In this document: one piece after another, positions 1-11,400 of the stretch
How positions within the stretch are numbered: position 1 is the first letter of the stretch
Layout: every line of letters begins with the position of its first letter
Source: Capra hircus
Lineage: Eukaryota; Chordata; Mammalia; Artiodactyla; Bovidae
NCBI RefSeq assembly: GCF_001704415.2
Contig: NC_030814.1
Coordinates: 73,649,121 to 73,713,120 of the forward strand
DNA: 64,000 bases
Direction: 5' to 3'
The notes under the pieces: generated by a model
Told to the model about the DNA's origin: nothing
Database searches by the model: none
What the model saw: only the letters and a program-made list of their open reading frames with translations
Position numbers and translations under genes: made by a program

Positions 1-62
1 TAGGAATACTGGAGTGGGTTGCCATTTCCTACTTCAGGGGATCTTCCTGACCCTGGGTAAGT
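1..62 (-). mobile_element. Bov-tA SINE fragment, cut by the window edge
   Basis: The window opens inside the BovA-type body of a ruminant SINE read on its minus strand: the 'ggagtgggttgccatttcct' block followed by a 'ggggatcttcctgaccc' block, as in the other copies here. The tRNA-like head and its flank are not resolved after about position 62. Confidence 0.8.
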
Positions 63-82
63 AAAACTGATGGTGAAGGTAA

Positions 83-132
83 CAGACCCCCACCTAGTGT
101 TGGTCTCAACACTAGGTGGGGGGGGGGGTCTG
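83..132. repeat. Near-perfect inverted repeat (foldback) with a G run
   Basis: The arm at 83-102 is the exact reverse complement of 107-132 except that the right arm has six extra G residues, giving an 11-G run at 118-128. A 4-base loop (103-106) separates the arms. It lies about 20 bases beyond the SINE fragment and is not part of any repeat family I recognise. Confidence 0.9.
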
Positions 133-1429
133 TCTTTGTTTAGAAAATACAAATTCCAAAATAACTTTGAGTCCCTTGACATGTAAATTACAGATAGTAT
201 GATTGCTAATATGCTGTTCATGCAAATTAAGCAGGGATTTGGAAGGATGAGGGTGTGGGGGGAGAGTTTTGGTGAAGGGACTGGGAATAACGGGAAAGCA
301 GATGACAACATGGTGAGGTGGCTGGAGAACTTGTAGATTTTATTTTAGTTGCTAGGAAATAAATCCACCTGTTTGCCCAAGCCTTTAGCAATGTGTACTA
401 CATAGAAATGCTTTTGGCATCTGTGTGTGTTGATGTGTGTGAGAACTAAGTTGTCTACATCTGATGCAGAGTGGAGGGGAAGGGTGAAAGAAGCCACAAG
501 TTTAAAGAAAGGAGTATTGATGTAAATATCTATAGAGTACAGTCTTGAAGCTAGAATTGAGAAGGGCAGGGAAGTCAGAGGGGTTGCAGAAACCTTCTGG
601 TCAGAAAACGAGCTGGCATCTAGGTTACACTTATGTGAACAAGCAGCTGTTTGAGTCTCCCATCATATTAACCACTTTGGTCTAGGACCTCCTGCACCTT
701 AACTTTTAGTATTCATACTGATTTTCATAATCGCCTGGACTCAGTCCTGGCTGCTGCTGGACAAGACCACTGTGCCGTCAGCCTCACTCTGGCCTTGCCC
801 TTTACTTCTGAAAGAGATCAAGTGAGACTGATGGGTATTTCATGCATCTAAGCACAAATAATTACATTGAATAAGGAGGTTGCCTTCTCCGAAGCAAGGA
901 AGAATGTATCTTTATGGTTTCAGCTGCCAAGTTTTCAAAACACAATTTTTCCATTGTTTCTGGTTTCTTTTTTTTGGTAGATGGTGGTAATTAATTCTTT
1001 TTATCACTTATACAAACTAACTCCATATTTGAGGTAAAACTTGTTCTTTCTAAAAGGTTGTGACAAGCCCCTACTATCTTTTAGATAATGGCTAGTTGAT
1101 TGTATTTTGATAGACTCTGAGTCCTGGTTCCAATATTTGAATACCAGAGTAACACAGAGAAATTAAAAAAAAAACAAAAAAACAATTGTGTTGAAGTACC
1201 AACAACAACAAAATCTAGCTTTAGAAATCTAATCTTCCAAACTCTCCAACAGTCTCTTTGTTATTGTTAACAATATAAGTTTATAATATAAATTGTTAGA
1301 TTAGGTAGTGCTGCTCCTCTGGTCTGCACTTGGCTTTGCCCTTCCTCTTTAACTCTCTCTAATCTCTCCCTCCCTTCCTGTCCTTCTTTTATCCCTAAAT
1401 GTACCCCGCCCCGCCATAAATCCCAGAGC
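133..1429. other. No gene or repeat recognised
   Basis: AT-rich single-copy-looking DNA with stop codons in all frames. The only low-complexity item is an A-rich stretch near 1165-1185. A 72-codon minus frame at 1267-1485 has no recognisable domain. Confidence 0.6.
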
Positions 1430-1760
1430 TGAAAATATGCATGGAACCACCATTGAATCTGAGTCCAAATCTCATCTAAGTTCAAATCTCAACATTAGCA
1501 CCTCCCATCTTTGTGAGCTTCTTAAGGCAGCTTTTCTGCCTTGATTCCCTATCCTTTCACATGGCGGTTACTGTGTCACTTAGGGCTATTGGGGAAATTA
1601 AAATATTGGGTTGGCCAAAAAGTTCATTGGGGTTTTTCTATACCATCGTATGGAAAAACCTGAACGAACTTTTTGGCTAACCTAGTAGATGAGAAATACA
1701 AAGTGAGTACAACAATGCCTAACACACTAAGCATTCAGTAAATGCTATCGTTTGTTATTC
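1430..1760 (+). mobile_element. MIR SINE, split by a mariner MITE
   Basis: The left part resembles the MIR core ('cttccctatc', 'gtgtcacttagggctattgg', 'gaaattaaaa'). The right part, after the MITE, continues with 'caatgcctaacaca' and 'cattcagtaaatgctat', the usual MIR 3' end. The insertion falls between these halves, so the MIR is older. Divergence is high and the left edge is uncertain. Confidence 0.55.
1606..1685. mobile_element. Mariner-type palindromic MITE (copy 1)
   Basis: An 80-bp palindrome begins ttgggttggccaaaaagtt and ends with the matching reverse complement, so almost the whole element can fold as one hairpin. It is flanked by TA at 1604-1605 and 1686-1687, the target duplication expected of Tc1/mariner elements. 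There is no transposase, so it is a non-autonomous copy. From memory, ruminant microRNAs of the miR-2284/2285 group resemble these hairpins; expression cannot be seen here. Confidence 0.85.
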
Positions 1761-1765
1761 TTCAA

Positions 1766-3995
1766 ATAGACTCATATTTAAATAAGAAACTAGAAAAAGA
1801 AAATGTTTTGCAATGATAGCCTTTTGTACAGAAGAACCTGGAGCTGGGAGAAAGAGTTTTGAATTTGAAGGATGGGGAGGAAAGGAAATGAACCTAAGGC
1901 CTGTGTTCTCTGAGCTAATTGAGAAGACTGTACTGGTTGGTTCCTTTTCTAGTTGCTCCTCATCTATGTAGCTCTGTCATTTAGATGCTATTGAAAAGGC
2001 ATGTGCTTTGATACTTGCAGGCCTACTACTGGTCTTGAAACTAACAGTGACTTTGAGTCATTCATTTATATCTGGAGTTATGATTTCTTATATCTAAAAT
2101 GAAAATAGTAACCTCAAATCAAATATGCTATGGACAATGCGCCTTGAAAATATTACCAAGATGCACCCTGGGTTGGAAGACTTCTAAGATTCTATTGTAA
2201 GTAAATGAAGGCTGGGTATGATTTTACCGAGTTCATCTGGCCCTTGCAGGCCGACTTAGCCACACAAGTTCTTCTGTTTCTAGGGAAATTACTTCAATTA
2301 ATCTCTGAATGGCAGCCCTCTCCCCTGGCACAGCAGACAGCAGCTGTTGAATACCCAGGAACAGGAGACAGCAGTCTTGTTCTGTGAGAGGGAGGATGAA
2401 TTTTTTTGTTCAGCTGTAATCACAGAAGAGTTTAGGAGTGGGTAGAAGTTTGTCCAGAGCCGAATAATTTCCTCTCCTTTATTTAAAACAGAAAGCAAGA
2501 ACAGATGAACTCCTCTTGGTGTCATGACAAAAGAAATCCAGTTCAGTCTCGGCCCTTCTCTCAGACTGCCCGTCCTTAGGTGCAGGCGTACAATCTCAGG
2601 ATCACCAGCAGATTAGACTAGAATGGCTCTCTGAAGAAGTTATGATCTGTCTTGTCAGAGGCCTTCTGGGGACACTTTACCCCTTGTATTAATGACACAA
2701 TATCCTGGAAATGCTTCTTTGGAAATCATCTGAATATATTACAAAACCCTGCGGTTTAGCAATCCCAAGTCAACTGACTGAAAACTCTTATGGTTTTGAT
2801 AATTATATCAGGGTACAGACAATAGTACAAAACCTTGAAGCTTTTTGTTTTTTTCCCTTGGAACTTGCAGGGAGCCATACGTTTACATTAGAGACCTGTC
2901 TCCTGCAAAATTTTATTGGGAAAACCATAGCTATTATAAGTACTCTTTCATAGAAGCTAAAACTGTTTTAAGGTTTTTTTTTTTTTCCCTTGATTTTGTA
3001 ATGCCTCTTAGAAATGGTCGAATATTTCATATTTAATTCTTACAAAAACAATTTTTCCTTGAACAGATCCTTGGTTTTCTGTTCAATGTGTTGGTGTAAT
3101 TTTTTCCATTAACAGATTGAGGCATTTTGGCAATTTCAGTATTAAAGACAGATTAATGGACATTTAATTCAATAAATTTGTAGGATTAAACCCAGTACCC
3201 AAAGTGAAGTGATGTAAGATATTTTAGCAAGGGTCTTAGCTTTCCTTCCTAAGTCCCAAATTGGCTTCTACTTGGACAGAATTATTTGTATATTTCTTGG
3301 AGCTATTTTCTGGCTCATGCAGGGTTTGAATCCAAGGTGGCCTATTTGATCCATCTGTGTTTCTGTTAAGGTTGGTGCCTGGCTGAATGATTTTCTGAAA
3401 GAATTAAGAAATGTTCTTTCGAACTAACCACAGGAAAAAAATAGTGAGGAGAGCATTAACTATGCCAGCGGAAAGGATCAATTTTCTAAAGAAAAAGTTA
3501 GAAAAGAGCTAGTGGAATATGGGTAGAACTAGGTTTTATGGGGGCGGAGTTGTCAAGATGATTCTCAGGAGAGGAGATTAAATATCAATCAAAGAATTAA
3601 CCATGCAGGTCAAAGAAAGTGATTAAGAACAAATTAAGCTTAGGATAAATTAGAAGAAAAATAGTATTGTACATAATCATTTTTATAATGAAACAATTGG
3701 ATCTTAGTATCATTAAGTCATTAGCTCATCTAATCAAGGAAAAGAATGCCCAAATACCTAATTAGGAAAGAGAAATGTGAAACACCTACAATTAGAGAAG
3801 ATATCAAGAATCTATACAAAAATAGGGGACTTTATATAAAACTTAGATTAAAAACTTTTTCTCAGTTTTATTTGCATTTTCCTAGAAAGTTTAAACTGTA
3901 GACAAATAATACTGAAAATGATGAGAATATTTTTTAAAAAGCCTTGAAAAGATTTGAACTGTGTGCTATCACAGAGGAATTCTTTTAAATCTTTT
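1766..3995. other. No gene or repeat recognised
   Basis: About 2.2 kb with only short frames (60-80 codons at 2205-2387, 2298-2525, 2711-2953) and no recognisable protein similarity. A short T run lies near 2975-2988. Confidence 0.55.
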
Positions 3996-5015
3996 GCTCA
4001 GTCGCTCAGTCATATCCGACTCTTTGCGACCCCATGAATCGCAGCACGCCAGGCCTCCCTGTCCGTCACCATCTCCTGGAGTTCACTCAAACTCACGTCC
4101 ATCGAGTCGGTGATGCCATCCAACCATCTCATCCTCTGTCGTCCTCTTTTCCTCCTGCCCCCAATCCCTCCCAGCATCAGAGTCTTTTCCAATGAGTCAA
4201 CTATTCACATGAGGTGGCCAAAGTACTGGAGTTTCAGCGTTAGCATCATTCCTTCCAATGAACACCCAGGACTGATCTTCAGAATGGACTGGTTGGATCT
4301 CCTTGCAGTCCAGGGGACTCTCAAGAGTCTTCTCCAACACCACAGTTCAAAAGCATCAATTCTTCTGCACTCTGCTTTCTTCACAATCCAATTCTCACAT
4401 CCATACATGACCACTGGCAAAACCATAGCCTTGACTAGACCTTTGTTGGCAAAGTAATGTCTCTGCTTTTCAATATGCTATCTAGGTTGGTCATAACTTT
4501 CCTTCCAAGGAGTAAGCATTTTTTAATTTCATGGCTGCAGTCACCATCTGCAGTGATTTTGGAGCCCCCCAAAATAAAGTCTGACACTGTTTCCACTGTT
4601 TCCCCATCTATTTCCCATGAAGTGATGGGACCAGATGCCATGATCTTCATTTTCTGAATGTTGAGCTTTAAGCCAACTTTTTCACTCTCCTGTTTCACTT
4701 CCTCTTCACTTTCTGCCATAAGGGTGGTGTCATCTGCATATCTGAGGTTATTGATATTTCTCCCAGCAATTTTGATTCCAGCTTGTGCTTCCTCCAGCCC
4801 AGCATTTCTCATGATGTACTCTGCATATATGTTAAACAATCAGGATGACAATATACAGCCTTGACGTACTCCTTTTCCTATTTGGAACCAGACTGTTGTT
4901 CCATGTCCAGCTCTAACTGTTGCTTCTTAACCTGCCTATAGGTTTCTCAAGAGGCAGGTCAAGTGGTCGGGTATTCCCATCTCTTTCAGAATTTTCCAGT
5001 TTATTGTGATCCACA
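3996..5015 (-). mobile_element. BovB (RTE) LINE, 5'-truncated
   Basis: The 3' end is at 3996 (gctcagtcgctcagtc block). Reading leftward on the minus strand it encodes the C-terminal half of the BovB reverse transcriptase, ending in the conserved QRMRWLDGITDSMD block and the AWRAAIHGVAKS tail. It stops inside the DHNKLWKIL region, so about two thirds of a full-length element is missing. No target duplication was found. Confidence 0.92.
4010..4839 (-). pseudogene. BovB reverse transcriptase remnant
   Basis: Three frame pieces (4435-4839, 4205-4426, 4010-4192) follow one another in different frames on the minus strand. The first carries the polymerase motif C LRYADDTTLM, with intact YADD codons at 4729-4740, and the KLNIQKMKIMASGPITSWEI block. 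The second has WCWRRLLRVPWTARRSNQS and the third the C-terminus. There is no start, no endonuclease domain and at least two frame breaks, so it cannot make a working enzyme. Confidence 0.9.
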
Positions 5016-5392
5016 ACTAGGTGGCAAAGCCCCACCTAATTTTTTTCTGGGCTTTGTCTCTGTGTCCTTCTCTACTGGCAACAGTTAGAATAACATGGAA
5101 TGGGGAAGAGGTAGTCCTTCAAAGAAAGGGAGTGTCTTAATACCATACATCCATTACCAAGGGTTTGTTCTGGGAATGCATGTCTAGTTGGATATCATAC
5201 AATGTTTCTTATGATTTTACTGTATCATCTTCTATATTTACTGCATTTGTTCTCCAGTGAGAACGTTAGATCAACTCTTTATATGACAAAAATGACTTTA
5301 ATATAAATGAATATCCATCCTCAAAGTAATTTTAATTAAAATGGTGATTGGAAAATTCCTTAAAAAGTAGGCATTTCAAACTCACAGGTGCT
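5016..5392. other. Spacer between two head-to-head BovB copies
   Basis: 377 bp of AT-rich sequence with no recognised repeat or reading frame. It separates the 5'-truncated ends of two BovB copies in opposite orientation. Confidence 0.6.
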
Positions 5393-6793
5393 ATAGAGCT
5401 TAATCCTAAAAGATCATGCTGTTAAAGTGCTGCACTCAATGTGCCAGCAAATTTGGAAAACTCAGCAGTGACCATGGGACTGAAAAAAGTCAGTTTCATT
5501 CCAGTCCCAAAGAAAGGCAACGCCAAAGAATGTTCATACTGCTGCACAATTGCACTCATCTCACATGCTAGCAAAGTTATGCTCAAAATTCTCCAAGCCT
5601 GGCTTCAGCAGTACACAAACCATGAACTTCCAGAGTTGGAGGTGGATTTAGGAAAGGCAGAGGAACCAGAGATCATATTGCCACATCTGTTGGATCATTG
5701 AAAAAGCAAGAGAATACCAGAAAAACATCTACTTCTGCTTCATTGACTATGCCAATGCCTTTGACTCTGTGGATCACAACAAACTGGAAAATTCTACAAG
5801 AGATGGGAATTCCAGACTGCCTGACCTGCCTCCTTAGAAATCTGTATGCAGGTCAAGAAGCAGCAGTTAGAACTGGACATGGAACAACAGACTGGTTCCA
5901 AATTGGGAAAGGAGTATGTCAAGGCTGTATATTGTCACCCTGCTTATTTAACTTATATGCAGAGCATATCATGTGAAATGCCAGGCTGGATGAAACACAA
6001 GCTGGAATCAAGATTGCTGGGAGAATTATCAATAACCTCAGATATGCAGATGATACCACTCTTATGGCGGAAAGCAAAGAACAAAAGAGCCTTTTGATGA
6101 AAGTGAAAGAGGAGAGTGGAAAAGCTGGCTTAAAACTTAACATTTAAAAAACTAAAGTCATAGTATCTGCTTCTGTCACTTCATGGCAAATAGATGGGGA
6201 AACAGTGACAGAATTTATTTTTTTAGGCTCCAAAAGCACTGCAGTTGGTGACTGCAGCCATGAAATTAAGACACTTGCTCCTTGGAAGAATAGCTATGAC
6301 CAGCCAAGACAGCATATTACAAAACAGAGACATTACTTTGTTAACAAATGTCTGTCTAGTGAAAGCTTATGGTATTTTTCAGTAGTCATGTATGGATGTG
6401 AGACTTGGACTCAACTGAGAGCCGAGGAATTGATGCTTTTGAACTGTGGTGTTGGAGAAGGCTCTTGAGAGTGACCTTGGACAGCAAGGAGATCAAACCA
6501 GTCAACCCTAAAGGAGATAAATCCTGAATACTCATTGGAAGAACTGATGCTGAAGCTCCAGTACTTTGGCCACCTGATGTGAAGAACTGGCTCCTTAGAA
6601 AAGACCCTGATGCTGTGAAAGATTGAAGGTAGGAGGAGAAGGGGACGACAGAGGATGAAACTGTTGGATGACATCATCGACTCGATGGACAGGAGTTTGA
6701 GCAAGCTCTGGGAGTTGGTGATAGACAGAGAAGCCTGGTGTGCTGCAGTCCATGGGGTCATAAAGAGCTGGACATGAGTGAGCAACTAAGCAC
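5393..6793 (+). mobile_element. BovB LINE, 5'-truncated, diverged
   Basis: Plus-strand copy beginning in the ILKDDAVKVLHS region of the reverse transcriptase and running to the 3' end near 6793 (gacatgagtgagcaactaagca). Pieces of the protein are readable as VPKKGNAKECSYCC, PLTLWITTNWKI (frame-shifted), GKGVCQGCILSPCLFNLYAE and ETVTEFIFLGSK. YADD codons survive at 6043-6054 but in a frame cut by several stops and indels. It is more diverged than the copies at 30.3 and 44.8 kb. Confidence 0.9.
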
Positions 6794-9700
6794 ATGGTTA
6801 ACGCTAAGAAAGAGCCCATGTAAAATTTCTCTTTGAGGAGGCTTGATAATTTTTAACAAGAAGTGTTGAGATAAAGGAGTTTGAGTGATTGGCGCTTGCT
6901 GGCAGTCCTCAGTTGGAAATCTTTCCTCCTAGCTGTGTCTCTAAGCTCTGACTCCATGAGTCAGTCTCAAATAAGGTTCCCCTCTCCCTGCCCTAGGACA
7001 GAGTTACGCTGCCTGATAAGAAGTTCTCTGAGGCCCTGAGTTTCTCCTCCATGTCACATGGACCTCCTTCAGGCTGCATTCACTCCTGCTGCCAGTTCAG
7101 GAAGTCAGGGAGGTCCATTTCTTGGGGTCCTAAGTGTTTAAATGGCCTTTAAGTATAAAATCTGGAGCACAGGACTTTCTTAGGCTTTCTGTTAATTAAA
7201 TTTTGGATCTTTTCTGAATACATGGGTTCGGTTTTGGGGTATAATTCAAATACCAAATTGTGATGATTATAATTTATATAATTTTATTTGGTATCTATTT
7301 CAACCTCACCTTATCCTGTCGTTGATTACAAAGCTGTCTTTCGTCCTCTTTCCTTCTACCCTAGGTAGTAATATTGGAGAATATTAGGACACAAAATATG
7401 AGAGTCAGATTCACGGCTGTTAAATCAGGCCCATCTCTGTGAGCATCAGGAGTTAGTGACTGCTGCTTCTTACCTCCACTGGCAGATTACTTAGTGGCTT
7501 GGAATAGGTACCATAATCTATGGAGAGAAGAGTGCAGTTGGTTAGTTTAGTTCTGATGACAGTACGGTGAGTTAGTGAGACTGTTAGAAGGATTCTCTGC
7601 CACCATTTTTCTTGATAAGCTTCGAGCATTGTGGATCAGAAGGTTCTCTCACTCTTAATGTACCCGGATGAATTCGGGTAGACCTCTTTATAGGGAAGGT
7701 GAGCACATTGCCTCAAGAAATAAAAATCTCACTTAAAAGTGGAATGGAAACTGACTAATAACAAAGATATTAATTTCAAGTAGAGGAAATAATTTACAAA
7801 GCGCAGTTACTTCTCATGGGTTAAGTATTTCCTTTTATATACTTGGTCACTTAGGTATGTATATACAGGAACCAACCAGAAGAATTTTGCTTAATGTTCT
7901 TAGATTTTCACCACACCACCAGTCCCATGAGCAGAAAATGTTGCTAACTTCAATGTACTCATAGGTACATTATTACTCTTCAAACCACTGTTCCCTAGTA
8001 GCCCACAAACTTCCTGTCCCCTGAGCAGGTGAGCAGTAGTTATAGACACCATGTATAAGTTCTTGTCTCCTTGGCAATATGCTTCTTTCTGTGATTGAAG
8101 GAAAAAATATAAAACATTATTAGACACTCTTGAAAATACATCACTCAGTGTCTTTTTATGATTTGTGTGGAAATGAATCATAACATATGAATTCCCCCCC
8201 AATTTAAATGATTTGAATGAAATGAAAACAAATTGTGTATGGCACAGATGTGAGCTCCTTGTAATTTCTCTTTCAATTAATTTTTATGAAAGTTCACCAT
8301 TGTCTATTTTATTCAGTCCCTGAGTGTAAACTTAATATTATTTTAAAAGTTAACCATAAAATTATTCATTATTTTCCTTAAAGTTGGATTTATTGGTGTT
8401 TTAAGAACACTTCAAAATCTGAATATCTTCTTTGTCTTCTGATTCTACTTTGCTTTTTTTCAAAGGAGATTTAGTTCATTGATGAAAGTTACTTGAAAAT
8501 TGATGTTGAAGACCTTTCCATATGGAACTATGTGTTTTTTTGCATACATATATGTGTGTTTAAAATATACATATACATATGTAAATACACAGTATATTTA
8601 TAGTAGGTTTTCCTTTCTCTTTCGTGTTGATTTCAAAGCTTGATAAACCTTCCAGTGTTAACTTGTAAGTATGTGTCCATAAAATGAGATATCATCATAA
8701 CTGAGATTACATACTCAAGATTTCTTATAAACTTGTCCTTCTGAGTGTTAAAAAGCATTCCTCCAAAGTAAAGTCTGTTTCCAATATGATTCTTGCAAAG
8801 GCTGTAATTAAATGGAATATAATACATAGAGTATCTAAACTCTTTTGCTTATTATTACTCTAAAGGCTTTATGACCTCCTTAAAATAAGTCAAAATATGC
8901 AGCATGGTGGATGGTAAATGATAGTTTTTGGTCTTGATGTGACTCTCACCTGATCATCAGATTCTGAGATTACTTTGCAGGAATCCCAAATAGCCCCCAT
9001 TATTAATGTATAAATACCATATGGGGGAAAGACAGGGTGTTTGATATCCATACTTCTTGTCATCACATTATGTACAGTGGGAGAAACTGAAACTCTGAGG
9101 TCATCTTTTTCCAGATAGAAATAAGAGTTCACACATCTAGATTCCCACCGTCTTTCTGCTAGAACTTACATGGAGGCATATCTTTATATACTCACTTAAA
9201 AGGGGACCACAAATACATATGCTTTTCAGTTAAGGATTTCCCCTGCACCTGCTTGATGCAATTCACATTGTGAATATATCATCGGATGTCAATCTTCTTA
9301 GAATCTTGTTGAGATGATGTCTCCTAACTCAGTGTCAGAACTCCCTCATTACTGAACACATAGGAAGTTGAACACAACTCTTGAGAAACTTATGCCTTAA
9401 AAAGAACTCATCCAGGTACAAATGAAAATAAGTCCCATGAGTTTTTCAGTCGCTATTGTGGGTATCAGGTTTGAATGAGGGGGAGTTTTGGGGCCCAGGC
9501 TGTGCAGTGGAAAACAATCAGATCAGATCAATCAGTGGGGAGGTCCTGAGAGCAATGGTTCTAAACTGCATCACAACAGAGTTTGATGGATCGTTGACAG
9601 TGTTGAAGAGGTTTGTTTTCAGACTATATATATGAATACCAAAAGTTACTTTAAAAGAATCAAGTTACTCCTAAAACAAAGAACCCCTCCAAACTGAAAA

Positions 9701-10921
9701 GACAGCTCCCCTCTGGCTGAGAAGCTGTGCTTCAGAGATGGTCTGCTTGGTAATTCTTTGATGCTATTTTGGGTTTGACATATTTTTGGCTAAAAGCACT
9801 CTTAAAAGAATATCTGTTTGTTTGAGATTTCTCATCTCCCCAACTTCTGCCCCACTTGTTACCATTGGACAGTTGCTCTCTGCCCAGGGAAAGTGAGTCC
9901 CAGCTGTGGCTGACAGCGCTCTGCAGTCTTTAAGATGCTCTGGCGTCTCTCTCAGGCCTTGCAGCCACTAACATGAGCAGGAAGGGACATGCGGGAGGTA
10001 CATTAATGTGGGAGAGAAGAGATTATTTCAAAAGCAGCATACCAGTAACTTACAAAAAGCTACTTCAAGAGCCAGTTTCCTTCAGCGCCAAAAACACTCC
10101 CTTGAGTGAGTTGTGAAGCAGTGTTAATCTGTCAGCACTCAGAGCTGCAATTGGGAACATGGTTCTCAGTTTGTGTCTATGGTTTCTTAGCCGGAAAGAG
10201 TTAAAACGTTTTTGAGGAAAAGCAGGCCTGCGTGTGCTCAAGTGTGTTTTAATTCTACCAATTGACTGTATTAATCTAATATAATAAATACTGTCTAGTT
10301 CCCACTTGACAGCAGAGACCTAACCTGCTCTTACATCCTATTTATAAAAGGTTCACATCTTATCAAGTATAATGTATCTTGAGAATTTAAAACTATTTAA
10401 AACCAATTATTTCATGGAACTGATAGTCTCTATGTGCTAAGCACATGTGGGTTTTCACCACCTTATCTGTAAACTGCCTTTATCTTTACAATCAGAACTC
10501 AGGTCAGATTAGTCAGAATATGGGCTTGAACATCTTTAACATGTGGAATATGTAGCTTCTTAATAAACTTTGAAGTGAAAAACCTATTCCCTTCTATTTC
10601 ACATGTGCTAATTGTTCATAACCCTTTGTGGCTATAGAAAAGCAATGTTGCCTTAAGCAGACTGATGGGAATACAAGGTAGGAAATGCCAGTTTTACAAC
10701 TGCCTTGAAGTGGATTGGAACAGGATGAGTGCAGACTATTAGCCATGTCTCTCCATTTCCTCCCTTTGCTGATGTCCTTTATCTCCCATTAGTGTCTGGC
10801 AGAAGTCTTCTGTGTCCACTTTTGGACACAGTGGGAGAAGGAGAAGGTAGGATGATTTGAAATAATAGCTTTGAAACATATATATCACCATTTGTAAAAC
10901 AGTCAGTGAGAATTAGATGTT
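6794..10921. other. Long stretch with no gene or repeat recognised
   Basis: About 4.1 kb with no LINE, SINE or LTR that I can name, the longest such stretch in the window. The largest frame is 100 codons (7900-8202 minus), with no recognisable domain. An AT-rich tract with tatgtgtg/catacata steps lies at 8540-8600. Old diverged repeats may be present below my detection. Confidence 0.5.
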
Positions 10922-11100
10922 TGGTGCAGGGAACCCAAAGCTGGTATTCTGTGACAACCTGGAGGGGTAGGGTGGAGAGGGAGGTGGGAGGGGGGTTCAG
11001 GAGGGATGGGAAACACGTATGCTTATGGCCAATTCATGTTGATGTAAGGCGGGGCCATCACATATTGTAATTATCCTCCAATTAAAATAAATAAACCAAA
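10922..11100 (+). mobile_element. L1 3' end fragment
   Basis: Matches the ruminant L1 3' UTR: the gggtggagagggaggtggga purine-rich stretch, then attcatgttgatgtaaggc, then ccaattaaaataaataaa as the tail. It is a strongly 5'-truncated, plus-strand insertion of about 180 bp with no coding part. Confidence 0.7.
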
Positions 11101-11221
11101 ATTCACTTAGCATGAGAAACGAAGTCCTCTCTGTCTACCATAAAGGTGCTGGCTGCAATCTACAGGTGTGAACCCAGCTTACAGGGGGAAAGGAGGAATG
11201 GACTCAGGTTTATGAAGTCTT

Positions 11222-11400
11222 TTTTTTTTTGTGGGCTGTTTTAAAAGTCTTTGTTGAATTTGTTACAATATCACTTCTGTTTTATATTTTGGTTTTTTGG
11301 TCCCGGGGCATGTGGGATCTTAGTTCCCCTTCCAGGGATCAAACCTGCACCCTCAACAATGGAACACGAAATCATAACCACTGAGCCACCAGAAAAGTGC
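11222..11400 (-). mobile_element. CHR-type tRNA-derived SINE, diverged
   Basis: A T run at 11220-11230 (the A tail read in reverse) is followed by 'ggcatgtgggatcttagttcc', 'agggatcaaacctgcaccctc' and 'aaccactgagccaccag', the reversed tRNA-like half of the CHR SINE family. The head end is at about 11400. Confidence 0.75.

Noticed and set aside
1606..1685. Palindrome as a transcription terminator
   Set aside because: TA duplications and two sister copies identify it as a mariner MITE; bacterial-type terminators do not apply in this genome.
4110..4457. 115-codon plus frame as a host gene
   Set aside because: It is the antisense of the BovB polymerase and recurs in every BovB copy of the window.
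5393..6793. The two BovB copies at 4-6.8 kb as one twin-primed insertion
   Set aside because: Both contain the element 3' end and overlap by about 1 kb of the same region, which a single twin-primed event cannot give.
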